From: Bacteroidia bacterium
GTDB taxonomy: Bacteria; Bacteroidota; Bacteroidia; Bacteroidales; GCA-2748055
Direction: 5' to 3'
Assembly (NCBI GenBank): GCA_030596245.1
Contig: JAUVKN010000057.1
Coordinates: 1-16,554, forward strand
DNA: 16,554 nucleotides
Position 1 is the stretch's first letter, and every line of letters starts with the position of its first letter. Both the position numbers and the translations under genes were made by a program. A model generated the notes under the pieces. That model was given only the letters and a program-made list of their open reading frames with translations. It did no database searches and had not been told where the DNA came from. Positions 7,501-14,970 of the stretch are shown here, piece after piece.

Positions 7501-8164
7501 GGCACTTCTGAAGGATTGAGAGGGTAGCTGGCCCCTCATTGAATAACAGGTCAAGTACGCTCAGGTTGGCCTGGAAACCCAGACGATCGGCAAAGACCTG
7601 GTGGTAAACCACCGGTTGAAAATCGGGATCAACCACCGTCTGCTCCTTTTTCGGATGGATAAAGTACCTCGGATCGGCCTCTCCTGTTATTTCCGTGAAC
7701 GAAGCAGAGCAACATACCAGGATCTTTAACCCCAATAACTGAAGGGTTCTTTCTAACAGTTGCTGATTCAGATCGATTAGGAATTCAAACTTGTTTTCAT
7801 AAAACTTGATCAGGTCATCCCTGAAGTACTCAAAGAATGGAGAGGAGGCATATGATGCCACCAGACTGCGCCAATGGTTTTTGTTCCATGGAGTGTCATA
7901 ATCGATCCTGATCTCTTTCAGGTGATTTTTTACTCCACGCTTCCTTTTTACAGGTATGGAGAGGGTGAGTACCCCATTGGGGCCCATAATCATGCACCTG
8001 TTCCTGTAGGTTTGTTTGGTATAACTGTCGAATTGCTCAAGGCCAATTTCCTGCTCCCTGACAAGGTGGGCAAAATAGTTGACAGGTCCGTTATACAGTG
8101 CCGGGTAAACCAATGAAACACGGATTACCTGCTGGCTCTTACAATCCGGAACATGCGGTTCCAC
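7490..8164 (-). CDS. WbqC-like family protein
   Basis: Predicted cytoplasmic WbqC-like protein of about 224 aa. Family features are the N-terminal YPALYNGPVNYFAHL, the central HWRSLVASYASSPFFEYF, and a C-terminal DLLFNEGPATLSIL. WbqC relatives occur in polysaccharide and O-antigen clusters, but their reaction is not well established, and in Bacteroidetes a copy commonly sits with lepB and dapB. The start is uncertain. GTG 8164 gives the longest frame, overlaps the upstream lepB by 40 bp and adds 17 residues unlike the family. TTG 8113 would begin right at the conserved region and lie just downstream of the lepB stop. It is the last gene of the probable dapB-lepB-lepB-wbqC-like transcript and overlaps the outer membrane protein gene at its 3' end. 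Confidence 0.8.
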   Translation of the reverse strand: MEPHVPDCKSQQVIRVSLVYPALYNGPVNYFAHLVREQEIGLEQFDSYTKQTYRNRCMIMGPNGVLTLSIPVKRKRGVKNHLKEIRIDYDTPWNKNHWRSLVASYASSPFFEYFRDDLIKFYENKFEFLIDLNQQLLERTLQLLGLKILVCCSASFTEITGEADPRYFIHPKKEQTVVDPDFQPVVYHQVFADRLGFQANLSVLDLLFNEGPATLSILQKCLKT

Positions 8165-9540
8165 CTTATCTTACCATACTCCTTATCCACACTTAACCAG
8201 ATGAGTCGGGGTTTTCCGATCACATGGTCCTCCGGAACAAATCCCCAGAACCTGGAGTCGGCCGAATTGTGACGGTTGTCGCCCATCATGAAAAAGTAAT
8301 CCAACTTGAAAGTATATGAGGTGGCTGCTTCACCATTGACATAGACCTGGTCTCCTTTTACCTCCAGGTCATTCTGTTCGTAAGCTTCAATGATACGTCT
8401 GTATAGAGGAAGGGTTTCTGAGTTGAGTTCAACTGTCATTCCTTTTTCTGGTACTGTCAGTGGCCCAAAAAACTCAAGGTTCCAGGGGTACCTTTCGTCG
8501 TGCGGGAAAATATCCCGATCGTACTGACCATCAGTAAACAGGTTCATACGTTCAACACTAACGATACCCGGCAGGGTTCCGATCTGATCAGCAATAACGG
8601 ATGGCAATGGAAAAGTGTAATTGGGATTATTGCGCACATCTGTCAGATCCTTGCTGATTCCAAATTCTTCAAGGGAGCGTGGATTGATAGGTGTTCCATT
8701 GGTTCTCACATTGTACCAGCGTTGAATTCCTTCATACTCCTTTTGTTTTTCACCGTTCACATAAACATCAATGTTGATTACCTCAATGGTTTCACCATGG
8801 ATGGCAACACACCTTTTGATGTAGTTATCACGCCGATCGACTGGTCGGGTTTCCACATCAAATTTTTGAGCAATCTGCGTTCTCACGTACCCTGCGTAAA
8901 CAGAATACGGGCGTGTCCTGTTATTTCTGGTCTGGTCTGCAAGCATCAGGTTATGGGCTTCATCCCTGATCAGGTCGTAATAATCGAAATTCCCCCTGGC
9001 ATACAACTTATGGTCCGATTTCTCCAGAGCAACAGTGTCTGATGCAGGAAAATTGAATACAACAATATCACCCCGTTTCACATTATTAAATCCCTTCAAT
9101 CGCTTGTAAGGGCGTTGGATCCACTCCAGGTATGAATTTTCCCCCAGTACGGTGTTGGGAAGGAACGGAATGGAGAGCGGGGTATTGGGTGTACGCGGAC
9201 CGTATGCAGTTTTGCTCACATAAAGATGGTCTCCTACCAGGAGACTTCCCTCCATGGATGGGGTAGGGATTTTGTAATTCTGGAATAGAAAAATATTAAT
9301 CAGCGATACTGCTACAACTGCAAAGATCAGTGCATCCAACCATTCAATGATCACATTGTTTTTTTTCTTCCTGCTTTTCCAGAAGGACCAGTTCACATTT
9401 TTACTCACATACATATCATAGATGATGGGTAATCCGAAAAAGAACCAGTAGTTCTTTAGCCAGATAACAAAAAGGATGTAGATAACAACGGCAACTCCGA
9501 ATTTTAAATATTTGTGTTTCAATAACTTACTTATATCCAT
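8125..9540 (-). CDS. lepB: Signal peptidase I (first of two tandem paralogues, downstream copy)
   Basis: Type I signal peptidase (471 aa), a membrane serine protease that releases exported proteins from their signal peptides on the periplasmic face. Hydrophobic segments at about 12-40 and 66-87 precede the catalytic part. The nucleophile is Ser95 in IPTPSMEGSLL, the general base Lys242 in DNYIKRCVAIHGE, and box E is GDNRHNSADSR (420-430), followed by FWGFVPEDH. The Ser-Lys distance (147 residues) and the Lys-to-box-E distance (178) far exceed those of E. coli LepB (55 and 127), so both carry insertions, as in other Bacteroidetes signal peptidases. It starts 8 bp after the upstream paralogue's stop and overlaps the WbqC-like gene. 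All key residues are present, so it should be active. Confidence 0.95.
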   Translation of the reverse strand: MDISKLLKHKYLKFGVAVVIYILFVIWLKNYWFFFGLPIIYDMYVSKNVNWSFWKSRKKKNNVIIEWLDALIFAVVAVSLINIFLFQNYKIPTPSMEGSLLVGDHLYVSKTAYGPRTPNTPLSIPFLPNTVLGENSYLEWIQRPYKRLKGFNNVKRGDIVVFNFPASDTVALEKSDHKLYARGNFDYYDLIRDEAHNLMLADQTRNNRTRPYSVYAGYVRTQIAQKFDVETRPVDRRDNYIKRCVAIHGETIEVINIDVYVNGEKQKEYEGIQRWYNVRTNGTPINPRSLEEFGISKDLTDVRNNPNYTFPLPSVIADQIGTLPGIVSVERMNLFTDGQYDRDIFPHDERYPWNLEFFGPLTVPEKGMTVELNSETLPLYRRIIEAYEQNDLEVKGDQVYVNGEAATSYTFKLDYFFMMGDNRHNSADSRFWGFVPEDHVIGKPRLIWLSVDKEYGKIRWNRMFRIVRASR

Positions 9541-9548
9541 TGCGACTT

Positions 9549-10868
9549 TTATTTTATGGAGCTAAAGATACGCTCTTTTCTTAAACCATCAAGGATCGAT
9601 TTATCGGGTTCGATGGAAAACCAGACTGTGACGGCTTTGCCCAGCAGGTGATCTTCGGGTACAAAACCCCAATAACGCGAATCGGCCGAATTGTGATGGT
9701 TATCTCCCATCACAAAGTAATAATCCATCTCTATTATATAGGTGTTGGTGGGTTCACCATTGATATAAATTTTCCCATCCTTTTCCAACAGTTCATTTTG
9801 TTCGTATACGTCTATAATTCGTTGATAAAGAGGCAGATCTAATGTATTAATCGATATGGTATCTCCCCTGGAGGGTACTTTTAGCGGACCGAAATTATCG
9901 CCTGTCCATCGAAAATTATTGCTGTGAGGAAATATCTCCTGATTCTGAAAGGAGAGCATGGGTTCTGAATATCGTTTAATACTTCTTACGGTTGGATAAG
10001 ACCTCAGTGACTTCAAGTTCTCCTCTGCCAGAAATAAAACGTGCAATGAATTCACCGGATTGTATGTAACGGAAGATTTAAGGATTTTTAACGAATCGAG
10101 CAATGCATCGGGGAGGGGTGTACCGGTGGTGGTTACATAATATTTGAACTTCTGCTTGGGAAGCTTTGGCCTCTCTTCTTCATTGATAAATATTTCCCCG
10201 TCCATGATTTGCAGGGTATCGCCCGGTAGCCCTATACATCTTTTCACATAATTCTCCCGCTTATCAACAGGGTGGGTGATGATATCAAACTCTGACAGGA
10301 TATAATCCCGACCATATTGTCGAACCAGAGAGTAATAGTTCTGACCTGGATACTGTACTACCATCGTGTCACCTTCCGGAAAGTTGAAAACGATGATATC
10401 GTTGCGTTTTACTCTTGAAAAGCCCCAAAGACGCTTATGGGGCATCCTCATTCTTTCAGAATAGGATTTCTTTCCTGACGGAAGTTTGTTGTGATAAAAT
10501 GGAATGGCAAGAGGTGTTTCGGGTAACCTGGGGCCGTAAGCCAGCTTACTTACAAAAATATAATCTCCGGCCAATAGTGTCTCTTCCATAGACGGAGTGG
10601 GGATCTTATAAGCTTCTACGAACAAAACCTTGATCAAGAATGAGCTCACGATAGCCAGGATTAAAATGGCCATCCATTCAATGACAGATTGAATTACACG
10701 GGGCAATCCATATTTACGCAGGGTCCAGTCAATCTTCCGTGTAATGAAAATATCAAATAGAACCAGGTTGAAGAGCAACAGGTACCAGAGGTTGGTCCAG
10801 ATAATCAGCAGCGACCATAACAGACCTGAAAATAAAAAGCCCAGGTACCTCCAAACCATCCTGTTCAT
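9549..10868 (-). CDS. lepB: Signal peptidase I (second tandem paralogue, upstream copy)
   Basis: Second type I signal peptidase (439 aa), homologous along its whole length to the downstream copy but clearly diverged. Hydrophobic segments at about 8-42 and 62-85 anchor it in the inner membrane. The catalytic Ser93 lies in IPTPSMEETLL and Lys209 in ENYVKRCIGLPGD. Box E reads GDNHHNSADSR (388-398): His391 replaces the Arg usual in GDNRxNS, while the following Ser, Asp and Arg are kept. Activity is therefore likely, perhaps with altered substrate preference (inference). The gene lies 5 bp after dapB and 8 bp before the other lepB, consistent with one operon. ATG 10868 is chosen; an in-frame ATG at 10859 is a minor alternative. 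Confidence 0.93.
   Translation of the reverse strand: MNRMVWRYLGFLFSGLLWSLLIIWTNLWYLLLFNLVLFDIFITRKIDWTLRKYGLPRVIQSVIEWMAILILAIVSSFLIKVLFVEAYKIPTPSMEETLLAGDYIFVSKLAYGPRLPETPLAIPFYHNKLPSGKKSYSERMRMPHKRLWGFSRVKRNDIIVFNFPEGDTMVVQYPGQNYYSLVRQYGRDYILSEFDIITHPVDKRENYVKRCIGLPGDTLQIMDGEIFINEEERPKLPKQKFKYYVTTTGTPLPDALLDSLKILKSSVTYNPVNSLHVLFLAEENLKSLRSYPTVRSIKRYSEPMLSFQNQEIFPHSNNFRWTGDNFGPLKVPSRGDTISINTLDLPLYQRIIDVYEQNELLEKDGKIYINGEPTNTYIIEMDYYFVMGDNHHNSADSRYWGFVPEDHLLGKAVTVWFSIEPDKSILDGLRKERIFSSIK
9563..9593 (-). promoter_or_regulatory. Possible internal promoter for the downstream lepB
   Basis: On the minus strand, TTG (9593-9591) and TATCTTTA (9570-9563) are exactly 20 bp apart. This is one mismatch from the TTTG / TAnnTTTG consensus, inside the last codons of the upstream lepB and 22 bp before the downstream lepB start. 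It is coding sequence, so chance is possible. Confidence 0.3.
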
Positions 10869-10873
10869 AGGAA

Positions 10874-11590
10874 TTAGAGTTTAAGGAGATCCTGCATTCC
10901 GAAGATTCCGGTTTTCTCTTTAATGAAGGCTGCCGCCAGCAGTGCACCTGCTGCGAATGCTTCTCTTGATTTTGCATTGTGGCTCAGGGTGATTGAATCC
11001 AAATCAGATTCATAGCAGATGGAGTGTCGCCCTTTCACTTCTCCCTCCCGAATTGCATCAATATGTAGTGTGGACGAATTGTCTTCATCCACCAGGCTCC
11101 ATCGTTTTACAAGTCTCTGCTGTCTAATGATCTGTTCAGCCAGGGTAATAGCAGTCCCGCTGGGTGCATCCAGTTTATGGATGTGGTGTACTTCCTTCAA
11201 TGATACCCTGTAACTGGTGAAATTGTTCATGATACGGGCAAGCTGATCATTCAAAGCAATGAGTATATTAACACCAATGCTGAAATTACTGGCATAGAAC
11301 AGTGTTCCCTGATTTTTTCTGCAATAATCCTCAATATTTGCAAACTGGTCATTCCAACCCGTGGTCCCTGATACTACCGGTATCCCGTGATCAATGCAGG
11401 TACGGATGTTCTCGGGAGCAGATGCCGGAATGGTAAATTCTATGGCCACATCAATATCCTTCAGTCGTGCCGCATTCAAATCATCGCTGTTGTCCAAATC
11501 GATGATCAAAGGGAAAGATCGTCCCTGATCCTTTCCAAGGGCCTCTATGGTCCGGCCCATTTTTCCGTATCCAATAAGCGCAATATTCAT
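10874..11590 (-). CDS. dapB: 4-hydroxy-tetrahydrodipicolinate reductase
   Basis: Cytoplasmic NAD(P)H-dependent reductase (238 aa) acting in the diaminopimelate/lysine pathway, converting 4-hydroxy-tetrahydrodipicolinate to tetrahydrodipicolinate. The N-terminal nucleotide-binding loop GYGKMG lies at 7-12 and the SGTTGW segment at 74-79. The catalytic and substrate-binding signature EVHHIHKLDAPSGTA is at 133-147, with its conserved His, Lys139 and the SGT loop. The length is slightly short for the family (about 240-270 aa) but complete. ATG 11590 is the start, since MNIALIGYG aligns with the family N-terminus. A longer frame to 11650 only adds a VVGLE-type repeat encoded by the 15-bp tandem repeat and is rejected. 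It heads the probable dapB-lepB-lepB-wbqC-like transcript, 131 bp after rplT. Confidence 0.95.
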   Translation of the reverse strand: MNIALIGYGKMGRTIEALGKDQGRSFPLIIDLDNSDDLNAARLKDIDVAIEFTIPASAPENIRTCIDHGIPVVSGTTGWNDQFANIEDYCRKNQGTLFYASNFSIGVNILIALNDQLARIMNNFTSYRVSLKEVHHIHKLDAPSGTAITLAEQIIRQQRLVKRWSLVDEDNSSTLHIDAIREGEVKGRHSICYESDLDSITLSHNAKSREAFAAGALLAAAFIKEKTGIFGMQDLLKL

Positions 11591-11605
11591 ATCAGCTTTT
11601 TTATA

Positions 11606-11650
11606 CCCAACAACTTCCAACCCAACAACTTTCAGCCCAACAACTTCCAA
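11606..11650. repeat. Three tandem copies of a 15-bp unit upstream of dapB
   Basis: The plus strand carries CCCAACAACTTCCAA (11606-11620), CCCAACAACTTTCAG (11621-11635) and CCCAACAACTTCCAA (11636-11650). The first and third copies are identical and the middle one differs at two positions; a partial CC follows. The array ends 16 bp before the dapB ATG, so it would lie in the dapB leader or promoter. Copy number may vary between strains. Confidence 0.85.
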
Positions 11651-11661
11651 CCACTAATTTA

Positions 11662-11716
11662 CAAAAAAAAGGCCGATCCGCATGATGTGGAACAGCCCCT
11701 TTAATATTTTCGGATC
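11662..11716 (-). terminator. Probable terminator of the thrS-infC-rpmI-rplT cluster
   Basis: Read on the minus strand, GATCCG (11716-11711) can pair with CGGATC (11680-11675) across a 30-nt loop, then GGCC and eight T (complement of A63-A70 at 11663-11670). It starts 5 bp after the rplT stop. The long loop makes the fold uncertain, but the inverted repeat and T8 together support termination before dapB. Confidence 0.45.
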
Positions 11717-11721
11717 TTAGG

Positions 11722-12066
11722 TTACTGTACTTTCTTTACAATGGCCTCAAAGGCTTTAGGATCATTCATCGCAAGATCGGCAAGAACTTTTCGGTTTATC
11801 TCTATTCCTGATTTGCCCAGCTTACCCATGAATTCTGAATAGGACATGCCGTATTCGCGAACCGCAGCATTAATACGCTGGATCCAGAGTGCCCTGAAAT
11901 TGGCTTTTTTCTTGCGACGGTCACGATACGCGTAGGTAAGACCTTTTTCGTATGCATTTTTAGAAACCGTCCATACATTTTTTCTGCGACCAAAGTATCC
12001 TTTGGTCTTCTTCATCACTTTCTTTCGTCTCTGTCTTGAAGCGACAGAATTTGTTGCTTTTGGCAT
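11722..12066 (-). CDS. rplT: 50S ribosomal protein L20
   Basis: Ribosomal protein L20 (114 aa, normal length), an early assembly protein that binds 23S rRNA. The N-terminus MPKATNSVASRQRRKK and the long basic helix region with KGYFGRRKNVWTVSK (about 22-36) are family hallmarks. The globular part contains WIQRINAAVREYGMSYSEF. In E. coli and others L20 represses its own rpmI-rplT mRNA. Here a 95-bp gap separates rpmI and rplT, unusually long for this pair, and it holds a promoter candidate plus a potential structured leader. It is the last gene of the translation cluster, followed by a probable terminator. Confidence 0.98.
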   Translation of the reverse strand: MPKATNSVASRQRRKKVMKKTKGYFGRRKNVWTVSKNAYEKGLTYAYRDRRKKKANFRALWIQRINAAVREYGMSYSEFMGKLGKSGIEINRKVLADLAMNDPKAFEAIVKKVQ

Positions 12067-12148
12067 TTTACTTTCATGTTTTGGATGCAGGCGGTCGTTC
12101 AGACACTTTTATGCTCCACATCCTGGTGAATACTAGTTACCTGATGTT

Positions 12149-12180
12149 CAAAGATATACTCTTACTTCATGGCAAGCAAA
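12149..12180 (-). promoter_or_regulatory. Consensus-like Bacteroidetes promoter for rplT
   Basis: On the minus strand, TTTG (12180-12177, in the end of rpmI) and TATCTTTG (12156-12149) are 20 bp apart, a full match to the -33 TTTG / -7 TAnnTTTG pattern. Transcription would begin near 12143, giving a leader of about 75 nt before the rplT ATG at 12066. Confidence 0.55.
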
Positions 12181-12359
12181 CGCTTGATATTCTGCTCGTC
12201 AGCTTTGTGAACTTCACCAAAATAGGTAAGATTCCGCTTGCGTTTTTTCGACTTTTTGGTAAGAATATGGCTTTTGAAGGCGTGTTTTCTTTTGATTTTC
12301 CCAGTTCCGGTGAGGGTAAATCTCTTCTTTGCTCCCGGATTTGTTTTCATTTTTGGCAT
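12162..12359 (-). CDS. rpmI: 50S ribosomal protein L35
   Basis: Ribosomal protein L35 (65 aa, normal length), a small basic protein of the large subunit. The sequence opens MPKMKTNPGAKKRF and continues with a TGTGKIKRKHAFKSH segment and the KKSKKRKRNL stretch, all characteristic of L35. It lies 28 bp after infC and 95 bp before rplT in the conserved infC-rpmI-rplT order. The spacer to infC is AT-rich with only a weak ribosome binding site, as is common in Bacteroidetes. Its 3' end contains the -33 element of the candidate rplT promoter. Confidence 0.97.
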   Translation of the reverse strand: MPKMKTNPGAKKRFTLTGTGKIKRKHAFKSHILTKKSKKRKRNLTYFGEVHKADEQNIKRLLAMK

Positions 12360-12387
12360 TATTCCAACTATTTATCTTATTCAACAA

Positions 12388-12957
12388 CTATTTTTTCTTC
12401 ACTTTGGGTGCAAGGAACATGGTCATCCTTTTTCCTTCCAATTTTGGAAGTTGTTCAACCTTTCCTACTTCCTCAAGTTCCTGGGCAAGTCTCAGTAACA
12501 GGATTTCACCCTTTTCCTTATATAAAATGGACCTTCCTTTGAAAAAAACAAAGGCCTTCAGCTTGGCACCGTCTTCTAAGAACTTATAGGCATGCTTCAA
12601 CTTAAAACTGTAATCATGCTCATCTGTATTGGGTCCAAACCTGATCTCTTTCACCACGATCTTTGTGGCTTTGGACTTCATCTCTTTCTGCTTCTTCTTC
12701 TGCTGGTAGAGAAATTTCTGATAATCGATAACCCTGCATACCGGCGGATCAGCCTTGGGTGAAATCTCTACCAGATCGAGGTCTAGTGAATCGGCAATTT
12801 TGAGTGCATCTGTAAGCGATACAACTCCTGGATCCTCAATATTTTCTCCGACAAGCCGGACGGTACTGGCACGGATCTGTTCATTTGTTCTGAAAAAGAT
12901 CCGATCTTTGTTGCGGTTATCGCTATTCCTCCTTCGATAATGACCTGGTCCTGCTAT
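12388..12957 (-). CDS. infC: Translation initiation factor IF-3, probable AUA start codon
   Basis: IF-3 (189 aa) binds the 30S subunit, blocks premature 50S joining and checks the start codon. The N-domain (about 24-90) contains NEQIRASTVRLVGENIED, LVEISPKADPPVCRVIDYQK and the basic linker YQQKKKQK. The C-domain (about 95-185) contains KEIRFGPNTDEHDYSFKLKH and ends in KVKKK. Between the in-frame stop TAG (12972-12970) and the conserved N-domain there is no ATG, GTG or TTG. AGGAGG (12971-12966) followed by 8 nt leads to ATA at 12957, so ATA is the best start. The first in-frame ATG, at 12681, would delete the whole N-domain. E. coli infC uses AUU and is autorepressed through it; similar control is inferred here. 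It lies 23 bp after thrS. Confidence 0.93.
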   Translation of the reverse strand: MAGPGHYRRRNSDNRNKDRIFFRTNEQIRASTVRLVGENIEDPGVVSLTDALKIADSLDLDLVEISPKADPPVCRVIDYQKFLYQQKKKQKEMKSKATKIVVKEIRFGPNTDEHDYSFKLKHAYKFLEDGAKLKAFVFFKGRSILYKEKGEILLLRLAQELEEVGKVEQLPKLEGKRMTMFLAPKVKKK

Positions 12958-12965
12958 GACAAGTT

Positions 12966-12971
12966 CCTCCT
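12966..12971 (-). promoter_or_regulatory. Strong Shine-Dalgarno site of infC
   Basis: On the minus strand, AGGAGG is followed by the 8-nt spacer AACTTGTC and then ATA. This is the strongest ribosome binding site I see in the window, in a lineage where such sites are usually weak. It sets the infC start at the ATA codon and would compensate for a poor start codon. Confidence 0.75.
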
Positions 12972-12980
12972 ATACTTTAG

Positions 12981-14936
12981 TTAATTATCTGTTTCAATTG
13001 CTTCCAGTTGATTCTGAACCTCAGATTGCAAAAAAAGTGCAAATTCCTCCATGCTCATTACCCCTTTATCACCTTCTCCCTGCCTGCGAACGGAAACTGT
13101 ATCACTATCTTGCTCCTTTTCACCAATGATAAGCAGATATGGAATTCGCTTTAACTCGCTATCTCTGATCTTCTTACCTATCTTTTCACTCCGCTCGTCA
13201 ATCAGGGTGCGAATATCGTAATTTTTCAGGAAATTTGAAACTTTTTCTGCATAATCGTGATATTTTTCACTGATGGGCAAGATTATAGCCTGATCGGGAG
13301 TTAGCCACAATGGAAATTTTCCAGCTGTATGCTCGATGAGCACTGCAACAAAGCGCTCCATTGATCCGAAGGGTGCACGATGGATCATCACTGGCCGATG
13401 TTTCTGATTATCAGATCCGATATACTCCAGTTCAAATCTTTCTGGAAGGTTGTAATCCACCTGGATGGTACCCAGTTGCCACTTTCTGCCCAATGCGTCC
13501 TTCACTATAAAGTCAAGTTTGGGGCCATAAAATGCAGCCTCCCCGTACTCAACAATGGCATCCATTTTTTTGGCTTCCACGGCTTCAAGTATCGCTTTCT
13601 CTGCTTTTTCCCAGTTTTCGTCGGTACCGATGTATTTCTGCTTATCCTCCGGATCGCGAAGTGATATTTGAGTCACAAAGTCTGTAAAGTCTAAAGTCTT
13701 AAAGATGTATAAAATGATATCGATCACCTTGAGGAACTCCTCCTTAAGCTGGTCTGGCCTGCAGAAAATATGAGCATCATCCTGTGTAAAACCCCGCACC
13801 CTGGTCAGACCGTGAAGCTCTCCACTCTGTTCGTAACGGTAAACAGTACCGAATTCGGCCAGTCTCACAGGCAACTCCTTATAGGAACGGGGTTTCCATT
13901 TGTAGATCTCGCAATGGGCCGGACAGTTCATCGGTTTCAACAGAAACTCCTCACCCTCCTGGGGGGTATGAATGGGCTGAAAACTGTCCTTTCCGTATTT
14001 GGCATAGTGACCGGAAGTAACCCATAACTCTTTCAGCCCGATATGTGGAGTAATCACCGGTTCGTACCCGGTGTCGCGTTGCACTTTCTTTAAAAAGTTC
14101 TCCAGCCGCTCCCTCAATTGCGCCCCTTTGGGCAGCCAGAGAGGAAGTCCGGGTCCCACCCGTTGGGAGAATGTAAAGAGCTCCAGCTCTTTGCCCAGTT
14201 TCCGGTGATCACGCAGCTTTGCCTGTTCCAGCAGCTCCAGGTGTTCTTCCAACATCTTCTGCTTGGGGAAGGATACTCCGTAAATGCGTGTAAGTTGTTT
14301 ACGTGTTTCATCCCCACGCCAGTATGCCCCTGCCACACTGAGCAATTTAATTGCCTTAATGGGTGCTGTATCGGCCAGGTGAGGTCCCCGGCAGAGGTCT
14401 GTGAATTCACCCTGATGGTAAAATGATATGGTTCCATCCTCCAGCTCTCCAATCAGCTCTGTCTTATAATCATCTCCTTTATCCCCGAAGAACTTCATGG
14501 CCTCCGCCTTGCTTACCTCTTTGCGCTGATAACCATTTTTCAGTGAAGCCAGCTCCTTCATTTTCTTCTCTATTCTTGGCAGGTCTCCGTCGGTAATGAC
14601 CACTTCGTCGCCCGGATCCACATCATAATAGAAACCATTTTCAATGGCTGGTCCGATCCCGAATTTCGTACCTGGATAGAGGGATTCAATGGCCTCGGCC
14701 ATCAAGTGTGCCGAAGAGTGCCAGAAGGCATGTTTGCCATCCGGATCATCCCATTTATTAAGCTTAATGGTGGCATCTTCCTCAATGGGACGGAAAAGGT
14801 CCCATAGGTCATCATTCACATTGATGGAAAGTACCTCACGGGCTAAACTGTTGCTCAGGCTTTTGGCAATATCCAGTCCCGATACTCCTGATTCAAATTG
14901 CCGTACCGATCCGTCCGGAAAAGTTATATTGATCAT
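12981..14936 (-). CDS. thrS: Threonyl-tRNA synthetase
   Basis: Class II aminoacyl-tRNA synthetase (651 aa, full length) that charges tRNA-Thr. The order is an N-terminal TGS domain (1-61), an editing domain with HxxxH (His73, His77), Cys182 and His186, a catalytic core (about 245-535) and a C-terminal anticodon-binding domain (about 545-645). Active-site zinc ligands are Cys338 in MNCPAH, His389 in DDAHIF and His519 in MIHRAPFG. Motif 2 is seen in RYEQSGELHGLTRVRGF and motif 3 in HRAPFGSMERF. The editing residues are intact, so Ser-tRNA-Thr proofreading should work. It leads the thrS-infC-rpmI-rplT cluster known from many bacteria, 51 bp after the S9 peptidase gene, with a good -7 element in that gap. 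ATG 14936 begins the TGS domain directly. Confidence 0.98.
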   Translation of the reverse strand: MINITFPDGSVRQFESGVSGLDIAKSLSNSLAREVLSINVNDDLWDLFRPIEEDATIKLNKWDDPDGKHAFWHSSAHLMAEAIESLYPGTKFGIGPAIENGFYYDVDPGDEVVITDGDLPRIEKKMKELASLKNGYQRKEVSKAEAMKFFGDKGDDYKTELIGELEDGTISFYHQGEFTDLCRGPHLADTAPIKAIKLLSVAGAYWRGDETRKQLTRIYGVSFPKQKMLEEHLELLEQAKLRDHRKLGKELELFTFSQRVGPGLPLWLPKGAQLRERLENFLKKVQRDTGYEPVITPHIGLKELWVTSGHYAKYGKDSFQPIHTPQEGEEFLLKPMNCPAHCEIYKWKPRSYKELPVRLAEFGTVYRYEQSGELHGLTRVRGFTQDDAHIFCRPDQLKEEFLKVIDIILYIFKTLDFTDFVTQISLRDPEDKQKYIGTDENWEKAEKAILEAVEAKKMDAIVEYGEAAFYGPKLDFIVKDALGRKWQLGTIQVDYNLPERFELEYIGSDNQKHRPVMIHRAPFGSMERFVAVLIEHTAGKFPLWLTPDQAIILPISEKYHDYAEKVSNFLKNYDIRTLIDERSEKIGKKIRDSELKRIPYLLIIGEKEQDSDTVSVRRQGEGDKGVMSMEEFALFLQSEVQNQLEAIETDN

Positions 14937-14962
14937 TCTCTATACATTTTCAAAAAACCTCG

Positions 14963-14970
14963 CAAAGATA
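14963..14970 (-). promoter_or_regulatory. Candidate -7 element of the thrS promoter
   Basis: TATCTTTG on the minus strand (14970-14963), followed by C, is a full match to TAnnTTTG and lies 26 bp before the thrS ATG, in the 51-bp gap after the S9 peptidase stop. A clear -33 TTG at the usual distance is missing: the nearest TTG (15001-14999) is 28 bp away. It implies a very short leader, leaving no room for a long thrS operator or T-box. Confidence 0.45.

Noticed and set aside
10874..11650. DapB with a 258-aa reading frame
   Set aside because: The extra 20 residues are coded by the 15-bp tandem repeat and precede the family's usual MNIALIGYGKMG start.
12036..12542. Plus-strand frame of 168 codons across rplT, rpmI and infC
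   Set aside because: Phe/Leu-rich reading of the complement of Lys/Glu-rich ribosomal protein genes; no support as a gene.
12388..12681. IF-3 as a 97-aa protein starting at ATG 12681
   Set aside because: This would remove the entire N-domain, which is intact and in frame upstream to ATA 12957 with a strong ribosome binding site.
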